DNA from: Batrachochytrium dendrobatidis JAM81
Lineage: Eukaryota; Chytridiomycota; Chytridiomycetes; Rhizophydiales
Length of the DNA: 64,000 bases
Reading direction: 5' to 3'
Assembly (NCBI RefSeq): GCF_000203795.2
Contig: NW_006281115.1
Location: 85,632 to 149,631, forward strand
This document shows, one piece after another, positions 1 through 12,680 of this stretch. The position numbers and the translations under genes were made by a program. How positions within the stretch are numbered: the first letter of the stretch is position 1; each line of letters opens with the position of its first letter. The notes under the pieces are model-generated. The model was not told the DNA's origin, made no database searches, and saw only the letters and a list, made by a program, of their open reading frames with translations.

Positions 1-3000
1 CTTACGACACTCGTTCATCTCCAGTTCCAACGTACGTCGAATTCGGTTTCGTTGTACTGTACCATCACTATGGATCGGTCCACATACATCATTGTAAGCT
101 CGATCTAATCCCATGTTGACATACTCACCACGCGTGGGTCGTTCCTCTTCAATGCTAATGATACGATGCACTACTAAAAACCGTTCTGATGTCGAGTATG
201 TCGACTTGTGTGTAGAGGTTCCTCCGGTTCCAAAATAATTGGTATAGTGCGTTTTGCTTCGGGATTGCTTGCTTGTAGGCAACGCAAGTCGCACAACATC
301 TCCTACATGGATGTACTCGGCTCCCAATCGGAATCGTGTTATCATTCTAGTAACTGGTACAGGTCGCATTAGTTTTTCTTTACAGTTATGTCCAGAAAGA
401 CCCGATCGTATGAATAGTTCTTGAACTCCTGATATGGAATCCCCATCTCCTGAACTTGGACGTAAAGGATCATTTCTGACCGTCGGCAACGGATGGTGTC
501 GGGATGAGTTATAGTCAAGTTGTGTGTGTCTTGAATCCAAATCTTGAGCTACATAAGCAAGCGACCTTTTATTGTATGTTGGTGATACCCAATGTCCAAA
601 TGCATGCTTGGGTAACGTCGAGTGGACGGTTGGTGTCAATGGCTGTACATGTGATGTCTTGGTACTAGAAGATACTGTGGGCTGAAAATAATGTCGATTA
701 CGTTGTCGCTCTACTGGTGTGTGACTCGTGTTGTATGGATGATATGCATGGTGATAGTCTCCTCGTCGAACAGGTGGAGCAAGACGTAAACGACCTGTTT
801 TTTGCGACAAACTCTCACCAAGTACCATAGTATTGGGTGATGTATCATGACTAGAAGGATGATGTAATCTAGGCAAACTATCGTGATCTTGAAGATGAGA
901 GTATGGATTCAAGTCATGAAGCGTATCAGGCTCAGAATGCGCATGTATCATAGTAGGCGTAGTAGTCCATGAACGAGGCAACTTGATATTCATCCGCGAA
1001 CAAAACGATCGACTTGAAGAGGGTGGAGCAGCAATGTGTTCAACTAATACAGCGTTTTTTCTACGCTGTTTATCAATCCGATCCGTGTTGTCATAACTAC
1101 GAGATTGGTTATACTGCTCAATTATATCTTGATCAGCAGCATCTTCCTCGTCATCCGTTTCTTTTTCCATTTCAAACGAATCCTCAGACACTCCAGGAAC
1201 TGCCCACGAACTGGCAAGCTGAATTGCTGAAACCACAGCACTGTTTGAGAGAATATTAGATGACACTCCTTTTTCGTACATGAGATAAGGCAGCAACTGA
1301 TCATCATTAACCATCACATCCGACATGGTGGATAGTTCAGGACTAGACACGCTCTTGTCGATATGAGCTCCATTTTGTTTAGACAATGCCAGATGTTTGA
1401 TAGGAAAAACCCGTACAAGATATTTAAATCTGTTTCCACCAGGCTTGCGGAATAATTTAAACTGTTCCAAAAACGACAAGTTATTTGTCGACTGTACTGA
1501 ATTCAATTTGCGATGGGGTGTAGTGTGGGGTAATAGCCTAGATGGAGATCCGATAAAAGAGCCATCATCCATCAGTCGATTGGAACGTGCATGCAAGTCA
1601 TGGCAATCCACTGTAAGTTCAGCTTGTGGATTTTTAAAACGTCCATCATTTAAAACGGATGATGTGGCATGGGTAGACTGCATATTTTTAACCCCTACAT
1701 TTCCCTGTATAACCAAAGACTTGGATCTGGATCTGGATTTCTCAGTCAAAGAGTCAAGGGTGTGACCATTTTTTTGTTGATCAATGGAATGGTGAAATTC
1801 TTTAAAAAAATGATTGTCGATAGCAGAAGCAGAGTTGGGTCTAGTCTTGCAAGGGTTTGGACTTGTTTCAGTCGGACGTATAGAGTGTGTGCTAGAGTCG
1901 AGTTCATTTGAATTGAAATGTAAACTGGAAGAGTAATTGTAAGCTGATGGATGTAAAGTCTCAAGTGAACGACCATGAGAATTCCTATAGTCGATGAAGT
2001 GGTTTTGCTGTGCGTCCTGTCTGTTGTTGGCATTACGAGAATCCTTTTTCGTAATGGATTCAAAGGTTTTAGATTTCCCAACACGATATTTGCGTAGCAC
2101 GATACATGGCCACATGGAAGTTTCCAGTTGAGTTGATTTACAAGCAATCCACCCCAGATCGCCTAAATGAAACCCATGAGAAAACGTATACGCACTCAAA
2201 TGCTTGTCAAATGTATTGACTACATCACCATGCTTGACCCACATTCCAAGAGATCGAAAAGAAAGGGATTTATCATTGTAAAAAGCAACCGATTTGTCAC
2301 TACGACTGGCAGAGCCACGCTGTATAATAGGTGCCGACACGGTTTGAACTTTTTTGGTATGTTCCAAAATGGCACCATTTCTATCAGATTGCGTAGATGG
2401 AGTTGTCTCATCTGATGCACCACCTTGTAGTGTATATTGAAAGACAGGCTTGGAATGTTTTGCACTAGATGATGCTCGTGCCTGAACTGCCCTCTTGGAG
2501 CGATGACTTTCTGTTGTAATAGCGGATGCACTGCTGTTGGTTAAAGTAAAAGCATCACCTTGTTTAAACTCTCGCTTATTATTAATCTTGGTATCATTTC
2601 CGTGTGATACAAGACCAAGTTTTTTAAACCCATGAGTGGATTTGATGGCATTGCTGTTACTTGGTGATCGCGTTAAATGGGCTCTGGATGGACTGGATCG
2701 GGTTGAAACAACAGAGCCATTTTCTATACCATCTTGGTTCGAATGTTTGGTTTTTTTAGTGACCAAAGCAGGTTTTGGGGACAGGTTAAGTTCAGAAGTG
2801 CTGGGAGAAGAATGACCAGATAATTTTGATTGGGCCATAATTTCTCTATGTATAGTAGTCAAGCATGTAAAAAGATGGATGATGCAATGTTAAACACTTG
2901 AGCAGATCAATCTCTCCAACTCTTTTTTCAAGGATGCATCATTCAACTGTGTAGTAAACATTTACCTTTGCAATTTTTCCTCTTCCGAGATAATAATACT

Positions 3001-3944
3001 GGAATCGCTATCTGTATTTTTATGAAACATTGATTGGGATTGATAGTGATGGCCCGTAATGGACAATACACGGTTTGAAAAATGGAATCATGTAATATGA
3101 AAACAGCATGCGATTAAAATAATGACTATTTGACAATATAAAATATAGATGGTGCAAAATACGAACCAGAAGCATCAGCATAGGATGATCGATTTGACAA
3201 GGAGGTATCTCGAGTTTGCAGTCGCATTGATCGCCGAAGAATATCAGGACTTTTACTGGGCTGATCAAGCTCTTTTAATTCATCTGTAGTATGTGTTTCC
3301 AAGACTGGATGTTTGTCGACTAAAGGAGTATTTGTTTGGTTTACATTGCTGATAGCACTCAAAGTATTAGACGGATCAGTATTTTTGCTAGCATCAGAAT
3401 GACGAATGCTAGACTCGTTAGCAGACAAAGTATTTTTAGACAAATGTGATACAGATGGTGTGTCGAGTGAGATGTCGGGTTTAGAATGATGAGGATCTGG
3501 TTGGAGTGCTCGAAATTTAATGGCAGAGGAAGGTGCAGAAGATGAAAACAATGTAGGATTTTGAAACTGACGGTATTTTTTAGTGCGATGATGGTCCGAG
3601 TCGATATAATGTATTGCATTTTGACCGTGTTGGATGGGTGACTTGTGTAGAGAACGACGATGAATTGGCGCGATGGAGGTTGAGTTGGAGGACACATGTG
3701 AAGAATCCATTTGAAAATCCCGATGTTCAGGATGTAGTGAATGAGAACGATCCTCTATAGTAGTATGTGGATAGTGTTGTGTAGTAGATGATGGCCAAAC
3801 AGATTGGCCATAAAAAGAATGTGAGCTCATGGCGGTAGGACCAGTGTGATGTGAAGAGTAGGCAGGTGTTGTGAAGAGAGAAGGCTGGGATTTTGAGTTG
3901 GAGTTGATTAGATCAGTGTCAGTAGAGAATCCGCGGTGGGTCAT
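1..3944 (-). CDS. large Ser-rich protein, possibly Clr2-like silencing factor (3' end outside window)
   Basis: Three exons: 3944-3167, 3011-2966 and 2845-1. Phases match at both introns. The last exon is open for 2,845 bases to the window edge, so about 1,223 codons are visible and the C-terminus is missing. Most of the protein is Ser/Thr/His-rich and probably disordered. Two stretches look folded. One, around 2100-2160, reads LGDLGWIACKS, then MWPCIVLRKYRVG, which recalls PWWP/tudor-type or Clr2 modules. The other, near 100-400, has LGAEYIHVGDVVRLALP followed by RFLVVHRIISIEEE. The GAE...VGDVVRL pattern reminds me of the fungal Clr2 family (SHREC heterochromatin-silencing complex), but I recall this from memory only, so the function is tentative. 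The ATG at 3944 is the first that avoids an implausible hydrophobic leader; 2838 is an alternative start inside exon 3. The first intron uses the rare donor GTTCGT. A reader wanting certainty should search the region 1-400. Confidence 0.75.
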
Positions 3945-4569
3945 ATTAGAATGTAGAGATGAGCTGAAGTAGTTGTTAATATAAAAGGACAAGAGTGTTG
4001 AGTTGAATAAAGGAAATACAAGAGTTGGTAAAACCACCAGATTCTGTTTAATAGAATGTCAAAGTGTTGGTTTAAAATGAACTTTGAATACAAATGATAA
4101 TTATGAGGATATAATCAAGACAACTTCATCACACGTATTTTAGTAGGTTTGAGGATTTTAAATGGTCAACTGGACATTCATGATGAGAATAACAGTTGGT
4201 ATGAAAGATGTTGAAATAAAAATGCAATCTGACACATCATGCATGATTGAATAGTGAATTGTAGTAGTATGAACTCACCTTTTAATGGGTTCGAATAAAG
4301 TAGATTGACAGTGGGTTGAATACAAACCCTTCTATTCAAACCCAATCTAATCAACAGAAACAAGTCAATAAAAAAAGAGATTTTGAAGTAATGGTTAAAT
4401 CTGCCAAGTGTTTTCAGAATCATTGAATTAGAAACATCGATAGTTGGTGGATATCAAAATGTGAAGTTTTAAACGACAGAAGGAAGTGTGTTGATAAATA
4501 TGTAGTCAAGCAGAGAGCGCTACGAAAACAAGCATGAGTGGGTACAAGGGCATTCATGATGGATATTTC

Positions 4570-4767
4570 ACTTACAGTCTTACTAATGTTGTGAATTCCA
4601 AACAAGAAACAAAGCACGAGCGATGAATACGAAGCAGGAAAAGGCTTGGTATTCATAGCAGATGGTTGATCACGAAACCATGTTGATTCAACCCATTCGG
4701 CACTGGCGTTTATCATGGCAAAATTGACCATTGTATTTCTATCCATGCATGATGTTGTACAACTCAT
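4570..4767 (-). other. orphan exon-like stretch, unassigned
   Basis: On the minus strand the segment reads as a plausible coding exon (AEWVESTWFRDQPSAMNTK, then PFPASYSSLVLCFLFGI) and ends at a good donor, GTAAGT, near 4573. I could not find a downstream partner exon between here and 3944, nor a recognisable family. It may be the first exon of a gene whose other exons I missed, or the relic of a dead gene. The rest of the 4040-5713 interval is AT-rich and shows no other coding signal on either strand. Confidence 0.3.
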
Positions 4768-5449
4768 ATATCTTGACCAAGTTCATTCCGACTCGAGTCT
4801 ATTACGATTTACTCGCATATTACAAGAGTATAATACGGTTAATAACAGGGTTAGACTGTTGATGGAAACTCAAAGTGGCACAGGGTTTCAATGTAGTATT
4901 TTTACAAGACTATTTTAATACATATTCAACTCATGAAAGAATTGATGCTTGACAAGATATTGACACAAATCAATGAAACATTGTTTAGAATATAATCCAA
5001 GACTACAAGTTTAACAAGATGATGATTTAAACACTTGTATGCCAATCAGTTATTACAACAATCTAGAGTATTTTACATGAGACTTTTACAATTGCAAACA
5101 TCAAGAGTTTAAGTCATGTATTGAGTATAAGATCCAATAGTATGGTATTAATCCAGCAAGACCCTTCGCGTGTTTTAAATTTTTGATGAATGAATTGATC
5201 ATTTTTACAGACAACAACAATGGAGAGAAACATATTTATTGGTTATATACATTATATTTTGAAATGATTCTTTTAGTATTAAACAAGAGACTGTTTCAAT
5301 TATTTTAAAGAAGTTTTTGATATGAAAAACATGAGATTTGTATAAATTAAAGAGAGTGTAGATTAACCAAGAAGATGATGGAACAAGAAGATTGATATGA
5401 ATAAATAAAAGAGAGTTTAAAGCAAAGAAATTTCAAGAGAACAACAACA

Positions 5450-5557
5450 AGAATTCTAATATTGAATTTTAGTATTAGAATCAAACTCAATTCTAATACT
5501 AAAATCAATACCAATTCAATACTCAATTCAATACTAAAAATCAACACTAAAAATCAA
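5450..5557. repeat. AT-rich short repeats with a perfect 16-bp inverted repeat
   Basis: The words AATTCAATACT and AATACTAAAAATCAA recur several times in about 100 bases upstream of NOT4. Inside lies an exact 16-base inverted repeat: ATTTTAGTATTAGAAT at 5466-5481 and its reverse complement at 5490-5505, with an 8-base loop. It could form a cruciform, or simply reflect repeat expansion in the promoter region. Confidence 0.75.
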
Positions 5558-5713
5558 GTGTAAAAAAACACCAATTTGCACTCTTAAAACTGCGCTGATT
5601 TCTTATTGTTTCGCCTTAACTGTCACAAAAACTTGATTCTGCTTCAATATCGCTACAAATCAACTGTTTTTTCTTTTATCAACCTTGACTGCATTTTAAA
5701 CACTTATTAAACC

Positions 5714-8700
5714 ATGTCGTATTCGGATGAAGGTGACCTTGATTGTCCTCTTTGTATGGAGGAAATTGATATATCCGACAAGTACTTTAAACCTTGTCCT
5801 TGTGGTTATCAGGTAATAATGAATTGCTCTTTTATTATCACTACTGCTGTGTGTGCTTCATAAACTGTTGAGCTTTGAAACTGTCTGTTATTGTATCAAC
5901 ACATTATCATCTCTTGAACGTCTTGAAAAACTATCCTTGCTTTCTTTACTGTCTTGTACTGTCTTCCATCACATCTTCTCATCAATTTACTGTATGGCTT
6001 CAGATCTGTCGATTCTGCTGGAATCATATTAAAAATAACTTGAATGGTCTTTGTCCTGCTTGTCGTCGTCCTTATTCTGAAGACTCGATAGAGTTCAAAC
6101 CTGTTCCTCCTGAAGAGTAAGTTTCAACCTTGACTTTCTATTCATGTCTTGTTATTCACTCTATTTTCATATCTATCTTCAGAGTCGCAAGACTCAAAAA
6201 TGCTAAAAAGAAGAAGGAGCGTGAGCGCAAGGAACACGATCTTGCTGCCAGAAAACAACTCGCTAATGTGAGAGTCGTTCAAAAAAATCTGGTCTATGTG
6301 CTGGGTTTGCCCCCTAAACTGCAAAATGATGAGGTCGGTTTATCTTTATACATTCTGTTGCTCTACTTTTTATTCATCCTGCTTATATCTTGTATTTTAA
6401 GATTCTTCGCTCCCATGACTACTTTGGTCAGTACGGAAAAATTACAAAGGTTGTCGTCAATCGTCGTGTTCAACCTCATAATGTGTCCATGTCCCCTGCT
6501 TCAAACAACAATGGTGTGTACGTCACCTATGCACGCAAGGATGATGCTACTCGTGCAATCGATGCTGTCGATGGCAGTCTTTGTGAAGGCAGAGTCGTTC
6601 GGTACGTTGTATTAAATCACTATTTGGTCTGGTTTTTTGTCAGGCTACTGACTGCTTTTATTTAGTGCAACGTATGGAACAACAAAGTATTGTTCTTACT
6701 TTCTTAAAAACCAGCCTTGTCAAAATGTAGGATGTCAGTTTCTGCACGAGCCAGGTGAGGAAGCCGACACGTATATCAAGGACGAGACCATGTATGTATT
6801 CTAAATCTACTACTGAATAACTCTCAACTTGATACTAACTGTCGTCTATCCTGATAGTCGAGAACGCTCTGGTCAACGTCTTCCACCCTTTCCCTCTACT
6901 CGCAGAGAGGAAAAGGAGGAAACTGCATTACCTGCGACTGTTAGTTGGTATGTCGTCCTTGATGTGTTTGTACAGTTTACTATATTGAAGTTGGACATCA
7001 ATCTGTTTGATCAACCATACTGCCGAATAAAAGGCTAATTTACTATTAAATGGATAGGGCAAAAACAATTCCGCTCAATAACCACAAGCAGTTTCCAACA
7101 CTATCACAACAGATGGGTGGAATGTCTGACGGTGACTCTGAATCTGGCTCCGAGACCCATCAGCAGGTACCCCTGGATATTAATGATCCAAGACACTATC
7201 CTGCATTAGAACCTGAGCGATCAGTAGTGTATGGCTCTGATGCACATCCACACACATCAGGCAAGCGGCGGAAACAGCGAACAATATCAGAAGTGGTTGC
7301 GCCAGCATCAAATAGCCAATCTTCGCCTGTTCCCTCATTTGAATCCGAAGTGTCACCAGAGGTCGAGTCACATTTAGAAACTGAAACAGCCTCACAATCA
7401 GTTCAAGAAACGTCTGCATTTTCAGCATCTGAACAACAGCTTTTGTCAAATACTCCGCCATCCGATCAAACGGGAAATGAAAACACTGCTAGATCTGATC
7501 CATCGGTCTCACCCATTATTCAAGTTTTAGGCTCCAAAGTTTTGGGTGGTGAACTCTTGACACCCACTCATACTACTCCAGTATTATCATTCGATATGCC
7601 TCGTCAATCCTTGTCAAAAAAGGAGCGAGCTTCTTTTATTTCTGCCACGTCGCTCATTTCATCTCCAGTTTCTGTTCCTGACTTTTTATCAGAAATTGGC
7701 ACTCGCCTAGTTCCTTGCTACAGCGGCATGTTTGATCCATTTCAACCAAATCCTCTGATGTCGCTATATGCGGTCTCTGCAGCAACACAATCCCGACCTT
7801 CCTTTTCTGCTGCGGCTCAGACAGATAATCATCCGCCACAAGGCAGTAGAATGGGTAGTCAAGACTCGCCGCGTAATAGTGTCTTGGATTCTAGTGTTTC
7901 GTATGGATTCAATTCCACTCAAGAGGAAAGTAGATGGAATGAGGGTGTCGATATCGATGGTGCCATGTCATCCTTGCAGTCTCAGACAAACCATCCAGGA
8001 TTGACGTCTCGTTCACATTTACGCAGCAGTGCTGGCATGTCTGCACTTTCTCAATCTGGTGGACTTTTGCCTAGTCAGACCGTGTCTGCAACCGCTTCAC
8101 TTTCTCTGCGTCAGCAGGAACTGTTGCAGCATCAGCAACAACAGCTGAATATGATCAACCGTCTCAAGATTCAGCAACAGCAACAGTTTCCACACCAGCA
8201 GCAACTCTACGCTCGTATGGCACAGCAACAGTTGCTGAATCAGTACTCCCAGCAGCAACAAACGTTGGGATCCACCAACTTGGACGCTGGGTACAATGCT
8301 CAATATCAACTTGAGCAGCTGCGTGAGCTACAGTTGCGTGGGCAACAGCAGAAGCTAAACCGTGGAGGGCTTGGCACAGAAAATAGTCAGATAAATCTAG
8401 GCGATATAGTTTCGCATAATCGTCAACGGCTGTTTGAAAAGGGTCAAGACGATTCTGTGTTTTTGAATGATGCTGATATGGCTTCACAACAACAAATGTC
8501 GCATTTTTTCAAGGACCTCCCGCAGGCCGGTCGGGAGGAATTGATCAATGGGAGCCTGTCTCAACAGCAGCAGCAATCCATGAAGAACGGAAACTTGGAT
8601 ATCATGACCAAAGTTTCACTGGCCCGCCAACAACAGCAAATGCTTCAGCAGCAACAACTACTTCAGCAAAATCCTCTTGGATCAGCTCGTCTGCAGTCGT

Positions 8701-8714
8701 TTGGAAAGTTTTAG
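5714..8714 (+). CDS. NOT4: CCR4-NOT subunit 4, RING-type E3 ubiquitin ligase (NOT4)
   Basis: Exons 5714-5812, 6004-6116, 6183-6333, 6402-6601, 6666-6791, 6858-6947 and 7058-8714 join in phase to 811 codons before a TAG. The N-terminal domain order is diagnostic of NOT4/CNOT4. A C4C4 RING comes first (CPLCMEEI, CPCGYQICRFCW, CPACRRPYSED; residues about 11-60). A basic helix and the conserved VRVVQKNLVYVLGLPP follow, leading into an RRM (about 100-188) and then a CCCH finger (TKYCSYFLKNQPC, then FLH). NOT4 ubiquitinates substrates on stalled ribosomes and belongs to the CCR4-NOT deadenylase in cytoplasm and nucleus. The tail is Ser- and Gln-rich, with long CAG/CAA runs after 8100. The intron at 6334 has the weak donor GTCGGT. 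The stop at 8712 is suspect: the next ORF continues directly in another frame (see 8468-12418). Filamentous-fungal NOT4 proteins often carry very long C-terminal extensions. Confidence 0.95.
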
Positions 8715-11700
8715 ATGAATCAGTTACCCTGCCATCTGCTACGACTGCAATACTTTGCCAGACTAGCCGACCATCTACTGATTTTATAACCGACTCATCT
8801 AAACCCACTTTACTTTTTGATACTTTTGCACAAACATCTAGTCAAACTACTACTGACTCTTCACTCGTGCCATTATTTTCCAACCCTCTTATTTCCACGA
8901 CATCTTACAATCCCGACTGTCGTGCCAACTCTTTTCAAACACCATTTTTCTCATCGTCATTAAACCGTACTGAAAACTCTTCATTTTTTCCTTCTACAAA
9001 CTCGTTTGCTAATTTTCCCAGTCGTATTCAAAAGTCATTTAGTTATGATCTAGCCATATTGAAAAGCAATGCCTATATTTCACGCTCCAATAGTGCTTCA
9101 TCCATAATTGGTCTGTCTTCTGGGTCAGTTTCAACATCAACTTTGTTGCCTTTTATTACATCCTCTCAATCTCCTGAGCATATTTCCCTCCCACCTGGAT
9201 TAGACACTTTTGCAATAACTTCCACTGCTACAAAAATACCTAGCACCCCTCCACCCTTGGTTGAACCATGTTTTTCAGTTTCAAACGACTCTGTAGATAT
9301 CTCGACCAATGACTGTTCCGAGTCTACAACAGATTCTGTCATTGAGTCGTCTACCAAGAGTGATAAATCTTTGATACCAGACAAACATGCGACCACATTA
9401 TATAATTCCAAGTTAAACAGCGAATTTCCTCTTCTCTCATCTACACCCAGTTTAAAACCTTTGACAAACTCGTCATCTATACCCACTGTTCGGCGTGTGC
9501 TACCTACTAAACCTTTTGATCCAAAGCCAGCCGCTATTCCTGTTGAAAAAGCTCAACCAGATGCTCCCAAACACGCACTTGCAATTAGTGTGTATTCTAC
9601 TTCAACTGTTTCTACTGTCAAGTTATCCAAAAAACAAGAACGTGCCGCTAGGAAGAAACTCAAGGAAAAACAGACAGTAACCACCATGATTGAAACGCCA
9701 AAAGATCACTCTATTGAGGCTGATGCACAATCTGTTGCAAAGGATGCTTTCAAGACAGAACCATCTACTTTATCTAGTCAAAATACAGCCGTTAATGTTT
9801 CTAAATCAATATCTGATGAATCTGCATCTGTCAGTTCCGAGGTACCTTTCAAAACTACGCCTGTACACACTATTCCGCCTGTTGCGGATGAAGTTCCAGC
9901 AATTTTTGGTCGAAAGACTAAAAAACATAAAGTACAACAAACCAAGGCAAAGTTTAGTCCCAAACTACACAATTCACAAAAGCCATCATCAGTTTCAACA
10001 GCTGGTCATAGTGAAAACGATTCGTCCGGTCAGTCCAGTTCCAAAAAGTCGGTTCCAATTGCATCATCTCATTCAAAGGATGATTTAGAGAACTCTGAAA
10101 CGCAAGTCACACCCCCCGCGATATGCAACTATGCTCATCTTTGTGAAGCACTAGATAAAGTCAAAGGGTTTGATACAGCTCAGTTTGATGTAAGCCTTAT
10201 TCCTGCAGTGCTTGAAGGACTCGGAGCCGACAAGTTTTCCTGTAATCCAGACGCATTTTTCGATCATGCAATAGAGAGTGTGAGTGTTGCTGCTGAGATG
10301 CTGTGTGCTGGGCTGCAAGCAAAGATTGTTCATTTACGAAAAATCGAATCTGGTGCTACTATTGACTCTCCAGTATCATTCTCCAAGTCTAGTCGTAAAA
10401 AGAAAAAAGGCAAAGCTGCCAGTACATCATTGTACCGCCATCCTTCATCTGCTGATTCAGAACTTATGACAGTGCTAACACTGCCCATGGCTGATATACT
10501 GAATGTTGCAGAAAACAGCGAGTCAGCTTGTTGGACTTCTCATGATTGGAGATCTCATGTTCCGGCCATTCAGGGTGCTCTACAACGAGTGTCCATGACT
10601 CTATTGTCTGTACAGCGTCAGATTTTTGGAGGAATGAATATTCCTTCACGAGCCTTGCGACCGGTTGTGGATTTTACGTTATATCCAGCCTTGTGTGATG
10701 CAGATGGTGTCAATGAACCGCTTGTTCATGAACTAAATGGCTGTATTCTTGGCAATGTATACATAGATGTTTCACAAAATGTTCGATTGGACATGCTTTC
10801 GATGGGATATGCCACACTTGTGAGCTCTGCAGCTGCAGCGACACTGGTCATCAAGACTGGTAATCCTGATGATGCAGTTACAAATCAGATTGCTGGACTC
10901 GAATCGTTTGTTTCGACATTATCTGCTAATGCTACGTTTGATGCGAAACCAACTATTGACCTTGCCGAATATAATATTTCTGAAGCGGTTGCGTCTTTTC
11001 AAAACTTTTGCCGTACTCAACCTGGTTCAGATCCAACGACTCAAAAGTGTGCTACAGATCCTGTGCCTTCTGATAAGCTACTTGTTCAATCGCATACTCA
11101 TCAAGAACCTGTGCATCTAGTCAATCATGATACCCATTACAAATCAGAACCAGTCGATTTGATCAATGAAATCACGGATGACTCTGGCGATTCAGATGCA
11201 GATGCAGAATATCTTGACTCTCCCTTGTTTAACCCACAGCTTATCCAGCATTTCCGTAATTTGACAATGGAGCCATTGCTTCATGCTGTTCGCAGTCTTG
11301 TTCATCAGGGCGAGGCGATTGCCGATCAATTTGATGATCAATGGTATGAAGATGTTGCTGACTCGAATGATTTGGACCGTTCTTTGTTACATTCTCGACA
11401 TGGACATGCAAAGAGACTGCTGAATCGTGGAAAGTTGCCTTTACGCGATCCTGCGCATCGGACACGGAATGTCTCTGGTATCAAGGCTCATGAATGCAGA
11501 AGGTGTGCAGCAGTAGAGGCTAGACTGCCCTATCGCTTGCAGTATCACGGCAGAACTACCAGTAACAGTCGACACAGGTTTGATGATGATGCGTCTTTAG
11601 CACACGGTGGTTCACGTCGCAAGTCTCATCGATCCAACGCTTACTCTGGCCAAGTTGTATTTGAACGATCAGGTGTTGCACCACCAGGGTTTGATGCAGC

Positions 11701-12418
11701 TTGGAGTGAACTTTTTGGAGAAGGTGTTGAGAATATACCTCTTGAAGACTTGTCCATAAAACAGCAACAATTAATTCTTCGAGCGATTGCAAATCAATTT
11801 CCTGACCCCAAGGAACTTGTTGCAGCACTACTATCGCAGTCACAGATTCCTGCTATGCAAACAATAGAGGAACAAGCTCTTTTGGAAGAGTATGTTGCAC
11901 ACTTGATATTGAGCGGTGATGTTCTAGTCCAACCAACTCAAGTTGAAAGTGATGATTGCAACAGTGCTAAAAATAGTAATCAAGTTGATTTACCACATAC
12001 TGGATTTGAATCGTTTATTCACAACACAGAGACTGCACAATCTAGCCACGAGTTGGATGATGCTAATACTGAAGATCACTATCAATACCGTTTGCAACAG
12101 CAACCCTATCATATTGATATGCTGCCAGTCGATGTGTATTCCAGTCTACCTATTGCAGATCGTATATATCAACTCGAATACGATTTGGAAATAGCGCGAC
12201 GCGAAGAGATGCATCTGGAAACACAGTTTATCTCGATCGTATCCAAAAACATGGTATATCGAACTGAACTGTGTGACGTTCTTGGGTACAAAAGCATAGA
12301 CGAATTTCCCAAAGTGTTTCATGATATAGATGTGTACAGCAACCAAGTTGGAAACAAGGTTGATCATGAAGTTGGAGCAATTGAAGATGATTTGGATTCA
12401 TCATGGGAGGATTGCTAA
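8468..12418 (+). CDS. long ATG-less ORF, probable displaced C-terminal extension of NOT4
   Basis: The frame one base behind that of NOT4 is open from about 8468 to the TAA at 12416-12418. It overlaps the last 245 bases of NOT4 and continues 1,234 codons beyond the NOT4 stop. It has no ATG until 9686, although the roughly 325 codons before that read like genuine Ser/Thr-rich protein (LPPGLDTFAITSTA, VKLSKKQERAARKKLKEKQ). Later parts include a globular-looking block at 10470-10960, an Arg/His-rich stretch at 11390-11660, VAPPGFDAAWSELF, and a C-terminal helical segment. A LPPGL/APPGF flavour fits NOT4 tails. I found no GT-AG intron of suitable length and phase joining the two frames. Possible explanations are a one-base error in the CAG or TTTT tract, an unusual intron, a -1 ribosomal shift, or a separate gene whose start I cannot see. 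No other family was recognised. Confidence 0.7.
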
Positions 12419-12434
12419 GTGTTTACCAAATAAA

Positions 12435-12610
12435 TATATTCATATAGAATGGAAACCATTGTATTTTATATGTAATGATTGCTTCTGATAAACATTTAAT
12501 GTGCATTTCACTCATCAGTTCAGTCATTGTAGAATCATGAAATTGACAGTTTATTATGTATTTTGACACCCTTATTTAATGTTTGATTTTACGTGAATAC
12601 AATTGTAAAA
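12435..12610. mobile_element. MITE-like element, copy A (short)
   Basis: The left end, ATATTCATATAGAATGGAAAC, and the right end, TTTTACGTGAATACAATTGTA, are imperfect inverted repeats of each other and match the ends of five other copies in the window. At about 175 bases it looks like an internally deleted member of the roughly 390-base family. It lies between the end of the NOT4-linked ORF and the cyclophilin-40 start, so it occupies most of that 260-base spacer. Confidence 0.65.
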
Positions 12611-12680
12611 ATAAAAATCTTCTACAACTTTCCATTCAACATCAGATTCACATTTTCTTTCTACGACTGATTGAGCAGTT

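Noticed and set aside
1397..1765. Plus-strand ORFs of 80-122 codons (1397-1765, 1669-1911, 2167-2415)
   Set aside because: They are antisense to the continuous minus-strand exon 2845-1, which has better protein-like composition and a matching splice structure.
2948..2965. A 19-base GTAAAT...ACACAG segment as a micro-intron in the left-edge gene
   Set aside because: Too short for the spliceosome; the longer intron 2965-2846 joins the exons in phase without it.
4285..4296. GGTTCGAAT-like word resembling a tRNA B box
   Set aside because: No A box, no cloverleaf and no acceptor stem could be drawn around it.
8613..8714. GT...AG segment ending at TTTTAG as an intron joining NOT4 to the next frame
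   Set aside because: Its length is a multiple of three, so it does not change frame; shorter candidates with the right phase are about 26 bases, too short for a normal intron.
9166..9486. Minus-strand ORFs inside the NOT4-linked region (also 11556-11843, 11241-11465)
   Set aside because: They mirror the sense frame, lack splice context and have no family features.
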